A stretch of 64,000 bases of DNA from Clarireedia homoeocarpa (GCA_001465935.1 LNKV01000002.1:1178001-1242000); one strand, 5' to 3'. Shown: positions 1-11,227, counted from the stretch's first letter. Translations and numbers: made by a program. Notes: a model not told the origin generated them from the letters alone.

Positions 1-969
1 CATGCGGCTTTCTGAGTCTACACTGAAGGTTTTTAGAATGACAACAGACAGAGAAAATCTTCACTACGAAGTAAGGTTTAAGTCCGATGAAGAGGACCAT
101 TTCAACGACTTTCTGCGTTGGCTGAAAGGCGTTCACAGGAACCGAGCTGAAGTTCCAGAACGACGGGCAGAGCTAGAGCAGAGGAACGAGCGTTTAGATA
201 ATGTATCCGGTATTATCTATACTCTTTTCAGGCAGGACTGTGAAAATCTGGCTTCGAGATTGAGACACAGCGGGATAGGAGCCAGAGCGTACCATGCCGG
301 ACTAAGCAACGAAGAAAAGACAGAAACTTTGAACCGATGGATCAACAACGACAAAGGTTATGATGTGATAGTTGCAACTACGGCGTTCGGCATGGGTATT
401 GATAAGGAGAATGTTCGTTTCGTCGTTCATTGGCAAATTCCGAAATCTTTCGAGGGCTTTTATCAGGTAAGTCCGCCACTACTTCTAGAGTTAGTGAATT
501 ACACATTCACTGCAAATTTTCTCATTTCCAGTCATGCATCATGTCTAATCTCATACGTTATTCTAAACATGGCGGTTTCTAACGCATCATTGTTTATTAG
601 GAAGCGGGACGCGCTGGTAGAGATGGTAAAGCTAGTATTCATATCATGTACTACAGCAGGGAAGATCGCGACAGAGCATTTAATAGAGTTGCAAGAGACG
701 CGAAAGAAAGAAGAATCAATCTGGAAGCAAGGATGAAGAGTCTAAAGGCGATTGTGTCTTATTGTGAAGAAACAGATGTTTGCCGACACAAGCTTATTTG
801 CAAGTACTTTGGCGAGCACGAAGTGCCGCCATGCAATTATGCCTGCGACTGGCACAAGGACGCAAAGGGTCTGAAGAAAGCAAAGCTCAATGGTCTCATG
901 AGCGAAGAAGTTGTAAGCACGCAAAGAGAGCTAGGGCGTTTTGACAACGGCTGGGAGGGTTATGATTAA
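1..969 (+). CDS. RecQ-family DNA helicase, 3' part (5' truncated by window edge)
   Basis: This is the C-terminal part of an ATP-dependent 3'-5' DNA helicase of the RecQ family, which acts in recombination and replication repair. Exon A runs from the window edge to 466 and exon B is 601-969. They join in phase 0 across a GTAAGT...TTAG intron (467-600). Visible helicase motifs are YHAGLS, the motif V stretch VATTAFGMGIDKENVRFVVH, and motif VI QEAGRAGRDG, which spans the splice junction. A RecQ zinc-binding subdomain follows, with cysteines in YCEETDVCRHKLICKYFGE and PPCNYACDWHKD. The last cysteine of the usual CDxC pair is a histidine, as I recall for some short fungal RecQ paralogues. The Walker A and DEAH motifs would lie upstream of the window. 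The ATG at position 2 is in frame but is probably not the start. The C-terminus is short, with no HRDC domain, so this is a RecQ1/RecQ5-like short form rather than Sgs1/BLM. Confidence 0.9.
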
Positions 970-1690
970 GAGCAATTCATGAACCGCATCACATTCGCCA
1001 TGCCCAATTCACATGCAATGGGAATTTCTCGTATATTTGCAAATGCCCGTATATACAAAGCTCATGGTTGACTGGTAAATAACAACAGGTTCAAGCAAGT
1101 CGTTGGGAGCGAGACGTCCAGCAACTCCTGTCCCATCCTGAAATGGTCATCGTCGTCCTAGAATTGTCGGATTTTCATCTTGGCTGATTATCGACAGTGA
1201 CAGCGAAGATCTCATCGGTATAATTCTCGCTCCTATGTGTTTCTGCTCTTATTCACTTTTTCCAAACACGCCAGTTCGCCGCTTGTGCTGTCAAATTACA
1301 TGCTTTCCTTCGAGATTATAGCAATTTAACTCACTTTTCGCCAAAGTCTTTTATTTGTGTTTTAATTTTATTCTTACTCTTGACTCTGCTCACTTCGCTG
1401 TGGCTTCTACTCCTCCATCACTCTAATGCGCTCAAAATCCATATCTGTCTAAATCGTGTGCACTTTGTTTCCACAAGTGGACGATTCCAACTCGCATATC
1501 TTCCAACCAAAGTAATGCATACGGTCTTGACTGTTTTGTTTGAAGATTTGGGACTGGAGCCGATCTACTTCCTTTGGTGAGTGGCAATTCACTACAGCCT
1601 GACAGACAACCCACTTCTCACCTGCGAGTCCATTCCCATCTTTATGAACAGTCTACTCGAACAGATTCTTTAGAATATCCTCTCTCAATA
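970..1690. other. Intergenic region and 5' leader of the 928-aa gene
   Basis: No coding potential is visible. The right half (about 1230-1690) is rich in pyrimidines and TTTT/CTC runs, as is common in fungal promoters and leaders. An in-frame extension upstream of 1691 exists only through a TTG codon at 1574, so it is not taken as coding. Confidence 0.5.
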
Positions 1691-4477
1691 ATGGCGCACC
1701 AAGATCAAGAGCTCGCCATCGTATCTGACGACGGTTTTACATCTCGCACCAATGTTTGGACAGGCAACAAGTGCGTTACCTACGAAGATCGACAAGTTAT
1801 CTCCGTGGATGGTGTCCATAATTCTGAACCTTCAGTGTCACGGCCCGCTGAACGAAGTCGTAAGGATAAATTTAAGAACGCACTTCAAGCTCCCCTGTAT
1901 GCCTTTGGCCGCGTTGTCGATGATACTAAGACTATACTATGCAAGAGCCCCATAGCAAGTCTGGGAAGTCGAAGCAGAGATCCCAAGCGGCACTCAATAT
2001 TTGCCGATCCGACAGCGGGTGATGGGGAGAGAGGTAGCAGGAAAAACAGAGACTGGTGCTCGAACTTTAAAAGTAAGAACGGACTTGTGAGAATTAGAAG
2101 CATGGTTGCAATCAAAATGAATTGGTCAACACGCAGGTCTCAAGTTATCAGCGGAGCAACTACCTCAGCAAACCCGAATAAATTAAGCGCTGTTTCTATA
2201 TTCTCAAGAAGCATGAACAGGCATGAGAGAGCTATTTCGCCGAAGTCTCAGGTAACATTGGAGGTTGAACAGCAGGAAAGCGGGCAGAAACAAGAGTTAT
2301 ATTACGACATCGGTATGCAAAGACCAAGAGATCGTCTACTGGCTGATGCTGAAGACCACGTGGAGCAACAGAAAACACTAACCACAGAGCTCATGAATGC
2401 TTGTAGGAGTACTGAGTCATCAGAGCTTTACAAATCCTTGGAAACCAAAAACGAACGGAAAGGCGTGGGAGACATAAATTATAAAGACAAAGCCCTCAAC
2501 AATGGTAGCTGGCAAGGGCAGGATGGGGCTTTGGAGGAGAGAGATGACAATAGAAAAGAAGCAGTGCTTGACGAAGAATACATGGTGCAACACAACCGTG
2601 GAGTTCAAATTCGAGAAAATGAGCCCTGGGCCTTTAACTACCGTATGAAGGAAGTCAGGAATGCAATGCAGAAGGTCATGTCAAACAATCGATCTCCAAT
2701 CAAACACAGCGGTCCATCAACGGAAGCATTCCCAGAATTTTACCCGCACGACTTCACTCAACGAAAAAACCATTTGGTTGGGGAACATTTTTGCGGATAT
2801 CATCGCTATGATAACTACGACAGGATACAACGTCCAGATAATCAAGCTTGTAGTCATAGCACCTGTGTGTCCACTTGTAATGATACTGATTCCGAAGCTG
2901 GGCATGAACATCCCCTGCGTTTCTGGGCCCAACCGGAAGCTTTTGGATATCACATTGAAGGAAATAATCCGGAATGTGACAACCCATTTCTTCATTGGAA
3001 CCACCATCAAGAAATTCAAGAATGGACTTCTACGACTGCAGAATTTGTCCCTGAACACGTATGTGCTCTGACAACCGCTGAGCTTAAGCAACTTCACGGC
3101 GCAACTGTTAGATTTGATTCGGTACGTAAGACGTACAAAACACCTGCCAATACACCAGAGACACATTCTTCTCATTCCGAGATTTGGGAAGAGCCACTCA
3201 TTGATGATGCCGAGCCAAAATACAACCGCAAGGACCTGACCAAATTATTGGGCGTACCGAACCCGCAGTATCAGCCAGAAGAGTTGCAGGTTGATACACA
3301 TTTTCAGACTGTGGCGGATTGCGAACTATGTGGGTTTGATCTAGGTACAAATTGCTCTGATTATTATGGTGTTCAATTATTCGATTCGTCACCCGATACC
3401 TGGCTGGAGACTCATGAAGGTATAAAACTGGAGAATGAAGAGTCGACGAGTGAGTTCAGTGAAGTGGAGAATGAGCAGGTTAATGGAGATGAGCATTTGA
3501 GTGGTTGGCGTGGCTGGAATAGCTTGGGAGCTGGAACTACCGAGGAAAGTGCAGAAGGTTATATCGATCTCTATGTTGGTGCTCAAGAAGAAAGCTGGAC
3601 TCACCACGAGCACATTGCGCCCGAAAGATACTCGGACGGTCATGAAAGATATACTGAGACTGCAGCAAGCCACGCAGATGACTGCACATCATTCACGGCA
3701 ACCGAGCCAGAGCAAAACGAGTTGTTTGAGGGTTTCCTGCGCAATGTGATACTCCCTGGCCTTCGGGCACGGGAGAGAAGGGGAAGAGAGGAACAAATTG
3801 CCACCATCTCCGTTTCTAGTGAAGACCTAGAAAGTGTCTCCGGTAGCAACGCCTCTCATGAGACAATCGCTGCTGACGAGTCGACAGTATTTGCGGCACC
3901 TCACGACCAGAGCGAAACCCTCAGTCCGGAAACTCTCGCGTCAGTTGGCTGGACATCCTCTCGTTCGCTGGCAATCTCTGGTTCCATCAACCCTATTCTA
4001 GCGACTGCCAAATCCATTACCAAACCCCGCAGCAACTCCCTCGCCTCAACATCGTCCACCGCCTCCTCGCCAACCCGTAGCTACCCCGCACGTCCACAAG
4101 TCCCTGCTCAATCCCTAATTCTCCATCTCCGCGGTCGTGGCCTAAGTATCCACTCCATCGCCGTCCTGATCTCTCCTTTATCCGCTGAATTCCTCTACGA
4201 CAGCGATTCTCAATGGTTGAACGGTTTTCGCATCCCGGATCACCCATCTTTCGATGATCGTATTGTGCAGAGGATACTGGAGACGTGTGATGCGGGAACG
4301 CCGTGGTGGGAAGGAAAGTTTGATGATGAGGGATGGCCGCTGCCGGAGGGGTTTCGTGTGTTGCAGAGACGGATGAGGGTTGATAAGGCGGAGAAGTTGG
4401 TGAAGAAATGTCTCGAAAATTACTTTTATTGGAGACTTTTACGTACGGTGGTGCATCCGACGTTGATGGTGGGGTGA
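1691..4477 (+). CDS. Hypothetical protein, 928 aa, single exon
   Basis: This is a long uninterrupted frame that I do not recognise. The first in-frame ATG is at 1691 (MAHQDQEL...), which gives 928 aa. The N-terminal three quarters are polar, acidic and low in order, rich in E, S, N, H and Q, with scattered Cys/His but no regular zinc-finger spacing. About residues 790-830 form a Ser/Thr/Ala linker. The last 115 residues look folded and helical, with the stretches LILHLRGRGLSIHSIAVLIS, WLNGFRIPDHPSFDDRIVQR and KLVKKCLENYFYWRLLRTVV, and several Trp residues. The gene is convergent with CIA1. The function is unknown; the C-terminal block is the best candidate for a conserved fungal domain. Confidence 0.75.
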   Translation: MAHQDQELAIVSDDGFTSRTNVWTGNKCVTYEDRQVISVDGVHNSEPSVSRPAERSRKDKFKNALQAPLYAFGRVVDDTKTILCKSPIASLGSRSRDPKRHSIFADPTAGDGERGSRKNRDWCSNFKSKNGLVRIRSMVAIKMNWSTRRSQVISGATTSANPNKLSAVSIFSRSMNRHERAISPKSQVTLEVEQQESGQKQELYYDIGMQRPRDRLLADAEDHVEQQKTLTTELMNACRSTESSELYKSLETKNERKGVGDINYKDKALNNGSWQGQDGALEERDDNRKEAVLDEEYMVQHNRGVQIRENEPWAFNYRMKEVRNAMQKVMSNNRSPIKHSGPSTEAFPEFYPHDFTQRKNHLVGEHFCGYHRYDNYDRIQRPDNQACSHSTCVSTCNDTDSEAGHEHPLRFWAQPEAFGYHIEGNNPECDNPFLHWNHHQEIQEWTSTTAEFVPEHVCALTTAELKQLHGATVRFDSVRKTYKTPANTPETHSSHSEIWEEPLIDDAEPKYNRKDLTKLLGVPNPQYQPEELQVDTHFQTVADCELCGFDLGTNCSDYYGVQLFDSSPDTWLETHEGIKLENEESTSEFSEVENEQVNGDEHLSGWRGWNSLGAGTTEESAEGYIDLYVGAQEESWTHHEHIAPERYSDGHERYTETAASHADDCTSFTATEPEQNELFEGFLRNVILPGLRARERRGREEQIATISVSSEDLESVSGSNASHETIAADESTVFAAPHDQSETLSPETLASVGWTSSRSLAISGSINPILATAKSITKPRSNSLASTSSTASSPTRSYPARPQVPAQSLILHLRGRGLSIHSIAVLISPLSAEFLYDSDSQWLNGFRIPDHPSFDDRIVQRILETCDAGTPWWEGKFDDEGWPLPEGFRVLQRRMRVDKAEKLVKKCLENYFYWRLLRTVVHPTLMVG

Positions 4478-5042
4478 GAGAATGCATGAACTGAACGAAA
4501 TGGGGAAAGAAGGAACTAATGGTATTATTGGGAGTTGGTGGAGTCTGGGTCTTTGATATATAAGAAGCCAAAAGGTCGGAAATTTGCAAGAGCGGTTGAG
4601 GTTGGAAAGCCTTTGGTTTGATTATCTATGCTGGATGAAGCTGTTTATATGAAAATGCCGTCATTTAAAGTACTCTGGAAGTACTCTGGAGCATGTACAT
4701 GCGTTGCAGTAATTAATTTACCTTCTCTCCTACTCAAGGCTGTTCGATCTGACTCTGAGCAATTCGTTTTCGAACCATTCCCTTCCAGACTCTTGATAGT
4801 GTAATGATAGTGTTAGCAGAAGAAACTCTGCTCGAAAGATATTTACATTGCTGTGGATGTATCCTTGGGGACATTAGCCATATTTGGAGGCTATTTGACT
4901 TCTTTCTTTTTATAACCCTTTTTATAACCGCCCCAAAGTTCGATAAGGAATCATAGAACGCCTGACGCTATGCTGTTAAACCTCTGTTCTATACGAACCT
5001 CAATGCTCTCGATCAGCTATGAATTAACTCATTATGCTTTCG
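4478..5042. other. Convergent intergenic region
   Basis: This holds the 3' flanks of two converging genes. It is AT-rich with TTTTTATAACC repeats near 4908-4930. No gene is seen. Confidence 0.5.
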
Positions 5043-6353
5043 TCAACTCAGACCCATGTTCTCATTAATCGTCCAAGCTTTCGCAAACCCATCGTCTCCT
5101 GTTGTAACAATCATTTCTTCGTCACCCTTCATGCCACTGTCAAATCTCATGCACCAGGTGACATGATTAATTTCATGTGGCCCATGAGCTCCATTGGCCA
5201 CAGCAATCACAACCCACTCCTTTTCGATTGGACCGCCTACACTGGTTCGTCCTTTACTCCGTTCCTCATAGATGGCGATTTTGCCATCGCCACCTGTTGA
5301 AACTACCCGCCCTGATTTTTGACTCCAAGAGATACTATAGATTGGAAGATCGTGGACTTTTGGTAACATCGCAGTCCATTTCCATGTCTCATTTTCAGGT
5401 GCCGGGCGCATGGTGCTTGGAATTCCTGGGTTGAAGTAGGAAGGTTTGTTTGGTGGCGGAGGAGTTGGCAGTCGGGACCATACCCGAATTGTCATATCCG
5501 CTGAAGCGGACATAAGTCGCTGCGTAGGTGGTATGGAGGATTCATCCTCAGCTCCCGTTGTCATGCAGACACTGGGCTCCCACTCCAAGCTCCATACAGT
5601 GCCATCATGTCCCTGTAGCGTCGCAACCGCGCCCCACTCACCTTCTCCGTCTTCTCTCCATAATATGATTTTTTCGTCATAACTAGCGCTAGCAAGAACT
5701 TCCCCATGTCCATCATCCTTCCGCCAACATACACATTTGACATCGGCAGTATGCTCTTGTAAAACTGCGACAGTTTCGAACTCGTCCTCCCCCTCTTCGC
5801 CAATTTCCTCCCATATCCATATTGATTTGTCCCGTGAACAAGAGGCCAGCCACTGCCCACTGGGTGAAAAGGCGACGTTCTTGATCTCGGAGTCATGTCC
5901 TTCCAAAACGACTGAGAACTCCCAATCATCTCCCTCATCCGAACTACCATCTTCATCTCCCGTCATTAATTGTGGCTTCCTCTGCACTACTCCGTCTTTG
6001 GCGATCTCTACCTCTAATTCGTCATCACCCCCACTTGTTTTCTGTTCTTCTTTCCTTCTCCAGATACCCATTGTCGCATCGAAGCTACCCGTAGCTATAG
6101 TCAATGCTCCATCCTTCCTAACACCCGGCTTCCAAGCCGCCGATCGTACGCTCCTCTCATGTCCACCCTCCAATGTCGAATGAAGCGTGAAATTAGTTAA
6201 AGAGTAGACCCGTACCGTCTTATCGGAGGTGGCAGTCGCGATCAGAGGTAGATTGTTAGGATTTGGTATCGAAACCCAAGCTCGGGACGATGATTGAGGT
6301 TTGAAATCCGCGAGGTGCTGTATTCGCATCGGTGGGGGTCGAGAGGATTCCAT
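5043..6353 (-). CDS. CIA1: Cytosolic iron-sulfur protein assembly protein Cia1 (CIAO1), WD40 propeller
   Basis: Cia1 is the WD40 scaffold of the cytosolic Fe-S targeting complex (with Cia2 and Met18). It hands Fe-S clusters to apoproteins in the cytosol and nucleus. The single exon encodes 436 aa from a genuine ATG. Seven WD blades can be followed: repeated GH...V.S.AW or GHD..I..V.FSP starts and (I/V)W ends, for example LEGHDSEIKNVAFSPSGQWL followed by SCSRDKSIWIWEE, then EHTADVKCVCW and GHDGTVWSLEW. The family hallmark, acidic HD in the loops between blades, is present. An acidic insertion at about residues 103-147 (rich in E, D and G) separates blades 2 and 3 and makes the protein longer than the roughly 330-aa yeast form. 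That insertion is common in filamentous fungi as I recall. The C-terminus ends shortly after DDGFAKAWTINE. Confidence 0.93.
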   Translation of the reverse strand: MESSRPPPMRIQHLADFKPQSSSRAWVSIPNPNNLPLIATATSDKTVRVYSLTNFTLHSTLEGGHERSVRSAAWKPGVRKDGALTIATGSFDATMGIWRRKEEQKTSGGDDELEVEIAKDGVVQRKPQLMTGDEDGSSDEGDDWEFSVVLEGHDSEIKNVAFSPSGQWLASCSRDKSIWIWEEIGEEGEDEFETVAVLQEHTADVKCVCWRKDDGHGEVLASASYDEKIILWREDGEGEWGAVATLQGHDGTVWSLEWEPSVCMTTGAEDESSIPPTQRLMSASADMTIRVWSRLPTPPPPNKPSYFNPGIPSTMRPAPENETWKWTAMLPKVHDLPIYSISWSQKSGRVVSTGGDGKIAIYEERSKGRTSVGGPIEKEWVVIAVANGAHGPHEINHVTWCMRFDSGMKGDEEMIVTTGDDGFAKAWTINENMGLS

Positions 6354-7047
6354 GCTGAGTTGTGGAGGAGAAAATTCTGAATGATGGAGATGGAGGGGTA
6401 AAGTTCCAGATTCGAGGAATCTCTTAACATTCTTTTGACGATAAGATAATCATATCGGAGGACGTCCATAAATTATGACTGGCTGTGATCCGAGGAGATG
6501 CACGGTTCATCTTGTCTTGAGCCGGAAATTGGTTAATCCGGACTGCTCAAATGTTGAGCTTCATGAAAACGACCACACAGAACAGAAGGTATCAGAAAGA
6601 AAAACACAAAATTTTACTCAAATAGTAGTGGTTTGGCCTATGTAAACACTTTCCTTATTTTCTATTCCTTCCTCTTCCTTCCTCTTCCTTCCTCTTCCTC
6701 TGTTGCACTGAGCAACTAGCATATCAAGTATTATTATGCCTGTTCATTCCCACAGAAAAGTTTCATGAGAGCTCAGGATGCAGCTGCTTCAGAACTTGTA
6801 TTCCATCTGGGTAAGAACGAGGAAGCGTTCGTCTGAGAGTTCCATCTGCCAGCAATATGCCTTCGGAGGTGATTTTGGAGAGAATCACCTCTTCCTGGCT
6901 TCACCATCTCCGGTTCTATTAGTATCCCAATCATTTATTCACAGACCCCGATCGCTTGCGTGTCAATATCAGTATGATATCAAGAGTTTTGTACCAATTC
7001 TATTTCAAATATCACATTATTAATATAAATCCTATCATTACTTCATT
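6354..7047. other. Divergent promoter region between CIA1 and the 301-aa gene
   Basis: No gene is seen in this 0.7-kb region. It contains the C/T tandem repeat listed separately and would hold both promoters. Confidence 0.5.
6667..6700. repeat. Tandem repeat, unit CCTCTTCCTT, about 3.4 copies
   Basis: This is a perfect 10-nt pyrimidine repeat in the CIA1 / 301-aa gene divergent promoter region. Confidence 0.85.
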
Positions 7048-7953
7048 ATGGGTCAAAAAATATTCGATAACGAGGCAGCAGGTGGGCATAGCCAGCGCGC
7101 AGGAACCAGAGAAGGACATTGTTCAAGTCTCGACTCTCATATAAGTGCAGTTGGGAGGCAGGGTCACGATTCTTTCTATTCTGGAAGAAGTGAGCAGTTT
7201 CGTGCTTTTGATATAGATCGCGATCGTTCGACGCAGCATAATGAACAATCATCTCACGAGGATTCGATCACTACACAGAATACAGTCAATCGGGGCCCGC
7301 ATTTTGCTCATGAAATACTTTCGGTGCTCGAAAATGATGATGGTAGGGTAGAACAGTCTGGAGCTTCCACTACTTCCACAAACCACCCCATGGAACAAAC
7401 ACGAGTTGAAGGAAATGCACATGAAACGAGCGCAGTTGCTACCCACCCGAGTCATCAGAGTAGCGATGAACCGCTCTGGGACGAGTCACATCAAGCGGAG
7501 TTGCAGCACCGCATCGGCATCTTTCAATATTTGAGCGAAAATGCCAATTTTGTCACATCCACAGCGTCTCCCCTTATCTATAACGAATCCCTCCACGGCA
7601 TATTTCTCCGCTACATAAACCACGTGTTCTGTCGTGAACTCTCTCGATTGCCATTCAACCACCCCAGTGCAATGCTCTACTACTATCCTCTCGAGACGAG
7701 CGGCTCCTATGTTTCATCAATGAACTCTTTGCAGATGCGGACCATGATCAGAAGACTTATTGCAAATTTGAGAGCGGCCCGTGCAGTTGGAGTGAGAATC
7801 AGATGGAGCTCAAGAGATGAATTTATCTTGGTCGATTTTGAGTGTATTATAGATCAGCTTGGGGGACCAACGCGGATTTTATGGGAACAGCTCTTTGAGG
7901 AGGTGCGTGGTATGTCTGACAGGGGGTTGGCAGTTTCGATCTTGCGGGTCTAG
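7048..7953 (+). CDS. Hypothetical protein, 301 aa
   Basis: This is an uninterrupted ATG-started frame that I do not recognise. Residues 1-140 are polar and disordered (G, S, H, Q, E). Residues 150-301 look folded: ELQHRIGIFQYLSENANF, then FLRYINHVFCRELSRLPFNH, then MIRRLIANLRAARAVGVRIR, then an acidic strand EFILVDFECIIDQL. The stop (TAG at 7951) follows ILRV. Possible donors (GTGCGT, GTATGT) near 7900 mean the true C-terminus could be spliced differently. The gene is convergent with the PHD-finger gene. Function unknown. Confidence 0.6.
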   Translation: MGQKIFDNEAAGGHSQRAGTREGHCSSLDSHISAVGRQGHDSFYSGRSEQFRAFDIDRDRSTQHNEQSSHEDSITTQNTVNRGPHFAHEILSVLENDDGRVEQSGASTTSTNHPMEQTRVEGNAHETSAVATHPSHQSSDEPLWDESHQAELQHRIGIFQYLSENANFVTSTASPLIYNESLHGIFLRYINHVFCRELSRLPFNHPSAMLYYYPLETSGSYVSSMNSLQMRTMIRRLIANLRAARAVGVRIRWSSRDEFILVDFECIIDQLGGPTRILWEQLFEEVRGMSDRGLAVSILRV

Positions 7954-8286
7954 CTAGCGTTACGGATGGAATTTTGAAAGCGTTTAGATGAGGAGACAAG
8001 AAAGGGGACTTGACCTCATCTTTCAGAATAGCGGAGCACACTTTAGCGTAATATCAGCGGCATATGTGATAGATTCATTTGATCAAATCCATAACGAAGT
8101 CACTTCAGTATATCCCTATCGTGAACCGGAACGGTTAGGCAGCCTCTTTCTATCCTTGAAAGTGCTTCCTATGCTACACAAGGGTATCATAACCAAACCT
8201 AACGACCCATCATACAGGAGCTTCAGCAATCCCGGTTTATCCTCTCCCTAGACTTCCTGAAAGGCATGCTATACAGGCCGTATACT
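7954..8286. other. Convergent intergenic region
   Basis: This 0.33-kb region holds the 3' flanks of two converging genes. Nothing else is recognised. Confidence 0.4.
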
Positions 8287-10528
8287 CTAACCCGTCCAAT
8301 TCTCTGCACGATACAACTGTATCAGTTTCTTTTTCCTGCCTTTCTTCTCTCCTCCCGCGCCATCACGCATATACAACTTCCCATCTACCATAACCGGCTC
8401 ATATTGATCCAGATCCTTCGCCCCATACGCCAGCTCAAAGAATTGCTGCACTTTGCTCGTACCCTCTGTCGGTCGATCCTGATTCTGATTTGGATGCCAA
8501 CCTCTCTCCTCCCTCTCTTTACGCACCTGTGGCGTAAGTAGGATACCAAAATTTGCTTTCCTCCCACCCCGGGCATCTACTTCTTCACGCTTGGCTTCAT
8601 ACCAACCTTCGGGTTCCTCCTTTGGCCAGACAACTCGGGGATCTACGCGACCCCAAATTTGTGTTTTTGCATTCTCGTGTACTTGTGGAAGGAAGTTCTC
8701 TTCTTCTTCTAGTTCCGCTTGGGCTTGGGCCTCCCGCTGCATCGCGAGATATCTATCGAGCTCGGTAGGATCATAAGTCATACTGCGGAGTTGCCGTTTG
8801 TACTCGATGGTATGTGGCCCGTACTCTCCATAGAGCGGCGCGATCTTCTTGACAACATTGACCGAGCTGACAGGGTCGGGCGATCGAGGTTCTGAGGATT
8901 CCGGACGTGATGCTTTGCCTGCCTTGCGGTTTTCATCCTCATTTGTAGCATTGCCTGGGACATTATTGCGAGTTTGAGGATCGACATTGTTGTCATTGTC
9001 GTTGGCCACGTGTACAGATATAGGATCTTCCTGTGGATCTACAGAACTTGGAGATAAAGAAACGCTATGAAGCGATGGTTCAGGGGCCTCAAGCTGACCC
9101 ACGGTAGCCCTCCCTGGTAGCAGAGAGGTGCATGGCTTCATAGAAAGACTAGATTGAGAAAGGGCCTTTTTAAGACTTGATTCGATGATCTCAGTTTCCA
9201 CACGTTTCGCGCTCTCTTCCATTGCTCTGATATCACTTGCAATTTGTGAGCCAGGGCTGTTGTTCGCGTCCGTGTCAAGCTGCCAAGTCACTGCATTTTC
9301 ATCAGGTACAATAGGTGGAGGCGGCTCGTATTCTGGCGATGTTGACTGATCCTGATTATCGAAACTCACGTGCCTACAGGTGTTAGTCGATAGATTTTCT
9401 AATCCGATGCAGCAATCTTACCCTAAAGATGTGCCATCAGCAATAGTATCGCCTAGTCTGGTTCGTGATGCTACAAGTTGCACAGCCTGATGAGATTGTA
9501 ACAATTCACTGTCCTCGGACCTTGGTGGAACTATTATAGGGGATTGGGCATGCTCATGTCTTTGATATGTTTGTGAATCTGGTTGAGATCCTACAGTATG
9601 CCTCCTATCGGTACCAGCAGACTGAGTGAATAGAGAACGTTTGGCCGCTGGCTGGGAGGTCTTAATGCTGTCGACATTCTTGCTATGCGGTCCACGTTTA
9701 CGCTTCAACGACTGCATATCTTTTTCATAGTGAGGACGATGTAATTTGGATTTTCGCTCATTTAAGGGCTTTAGCGTAGGTGGTTGTTTAGGTTTATTCA
9801 CCTGTGCTTGAGCGAGCTTTGACTTCTCTTCCAACTCATGTTTGTAGCATTTGTGCTTTTCTTCAAAAGTCGCATAGGGCACAGGGGTGCTACAACCAGC
9901 CACCTCGCAGATTTTACTCTTTGAAGGTTGATCCTTGGCCTTCTTGATGCATCGACTGCATTGCCAATTTTCCCTGAAGTTGTTAGTTATATCCTAAGTA
10001 GGGTGTAGAAGTGACATTGACCAAGCTTTCCGCAGCATGAAGGTTCGACATACCCGGGATTATCGCCTCGGATCGGAGGGCTGTGACAACTACGATGGTA
10101 ACGCGCCTGGCAGGACAAGCATGCATACAAGTCATCCAGAAGGGCGCTCTCTTGCTTGCATTTGCGACATCGTATTCTGCTACTGCTTGATACCGAAGTT
10201 ATCGAGCTTGACTCATCAAACGTTTCTTCTGCATGAGCCTACACCCGAACAAAGGTCAGCACATCTGACTAAAGACAGGGCATTATGAATTGTAATTGAA
10301 TCGCAGTGTGTCTCAGGTCTTTTCAGTTTTTAACAGTCGTCAACTTGCTTGCTTAAGCGGTTATGCATTTAATTGTGCTCGTTATAGGATTCCTCCGCTA
10401 GCTCCATGGAAACAATCAGATCTCTTCGTAGCAACTTTCTTGCTCCCCTCTTTCCACCGCAGCCTTTGGTCCGCCGTCCTAGAGAAAGTAGACGTATGAC
10501 TCCATGTAGCAGTAGTGTCAAAAGACAT
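8287..10528 (-). CDS. PHD zinc-finger protein (4 exons, about 638 aa)
   Basis: The gene encodes a likely chromatin-reader protein with a single PHD finger. Exon 2 (10238-10054) carries CRKCKQESALLDDLYACLSC, then ARYHRSCHSPP. Exon 3 (9973-9422) begins ENWQCSRCIKKAKD, completing a C4HC3 finger across an 80-nt intron (9974-10053, GTATGT...CAG). A second Cys/His cluster follows (ICEVAGCSTPVPY...KHKCYKH). A 48-nt intron (9374-9421) leads to exon 4 (9373-8287). Its C-terminal block IWGRVDPRVVWPKEEPEGWY to the end looks folded. The middle is disordered. The 5' end is inferred: an ATG at 10528 opens a 31-codon exon that fits in phase through a weak GTTGCT donor at 10435 and acceptor TAG at 10239. The total coding length is then an exact multiple of three. 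Exons 2-4 are firm; exon 1 is tentative. Confidence 0.75.
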
Positions 10529-11227
10529 TTATTTATCCCCGAATTTCACTGTTTGGACCGATTGACTTGAGTAAGAACAGTCTTGCCTGAATATAGGGAC
10601 TGCCACAAGGAGTCTGTTGAAGCAAGAGGAAGCATCTTTAGAGATCCCAAAGACATAGCCCAACAGAACCAAAACCAGCAAAAAGTGTTGGTTGCAATCA
10701 GACCTTTTACCAGTTGATCATCATAGACACCTTGGTTGAGAAAACGTAAAGGGATCTATAAGCAATACTTACGTTTTCCTGTTTTCTGCTGGAAAAGAAT
10801 GGCTGTATACGCTCATGCGGACGCAAGCCGGTTGGCGAGACACCTGGCTGTGTAGGATTTGGGTTCATCTCTTCCTCTGTCGAAATTGAGGGGATCCCAA
10901 ACGCTTGGACAGTTATAGACGACACATGAACGTTTATACGACACATGAAATACGAGTCGATGACACTAGACAGGTGTTGTACAATATCGCGTCGCGAAGC
11001 ATGGTTTCGGGACTGTGCCCGAGGAAGAGCTCGAGTGGTTTCAACGACGCGACCGCGCTGCTGTTTCTGTCCGTAAAGCACGGACCATTCGTTCCAGACA
11101 CCGCCTAAGCGTGTGGCCATTTATGGTATAGCGGGGTCAATTTCAATGAAGAGACACAGCTGTCTACATCTCTTGCACGGAATATTGATGTTATTATCCT
11201 GAAGTTGTATTGTTTTCGTGACCTTTC
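10529..11227. other. Shared divergent promoter region (PHD gene / CEX1)
   Basis: This 0.7-kb region lies between head-to-head genes. A 137-codon frame on the minus strand (10707-11120) lies here but shows no recognisable domain. Confidence 0.4.

Noticed and set aside
4017..4589. 190-codon minus-strand frame opposite the end of the 928-aa gene.
   Set aside because: Antisense shadow of a better-supported coding frame; Pro/Ser composition reflects the opposite strand.
10707..11120. 137-codon ATG-started minus-strand frame between the PHD gene and CEX1.
   Set aside because: No domain or codon-pattern support; it lies in the shared promoter of two well-supported head-to-head genes.
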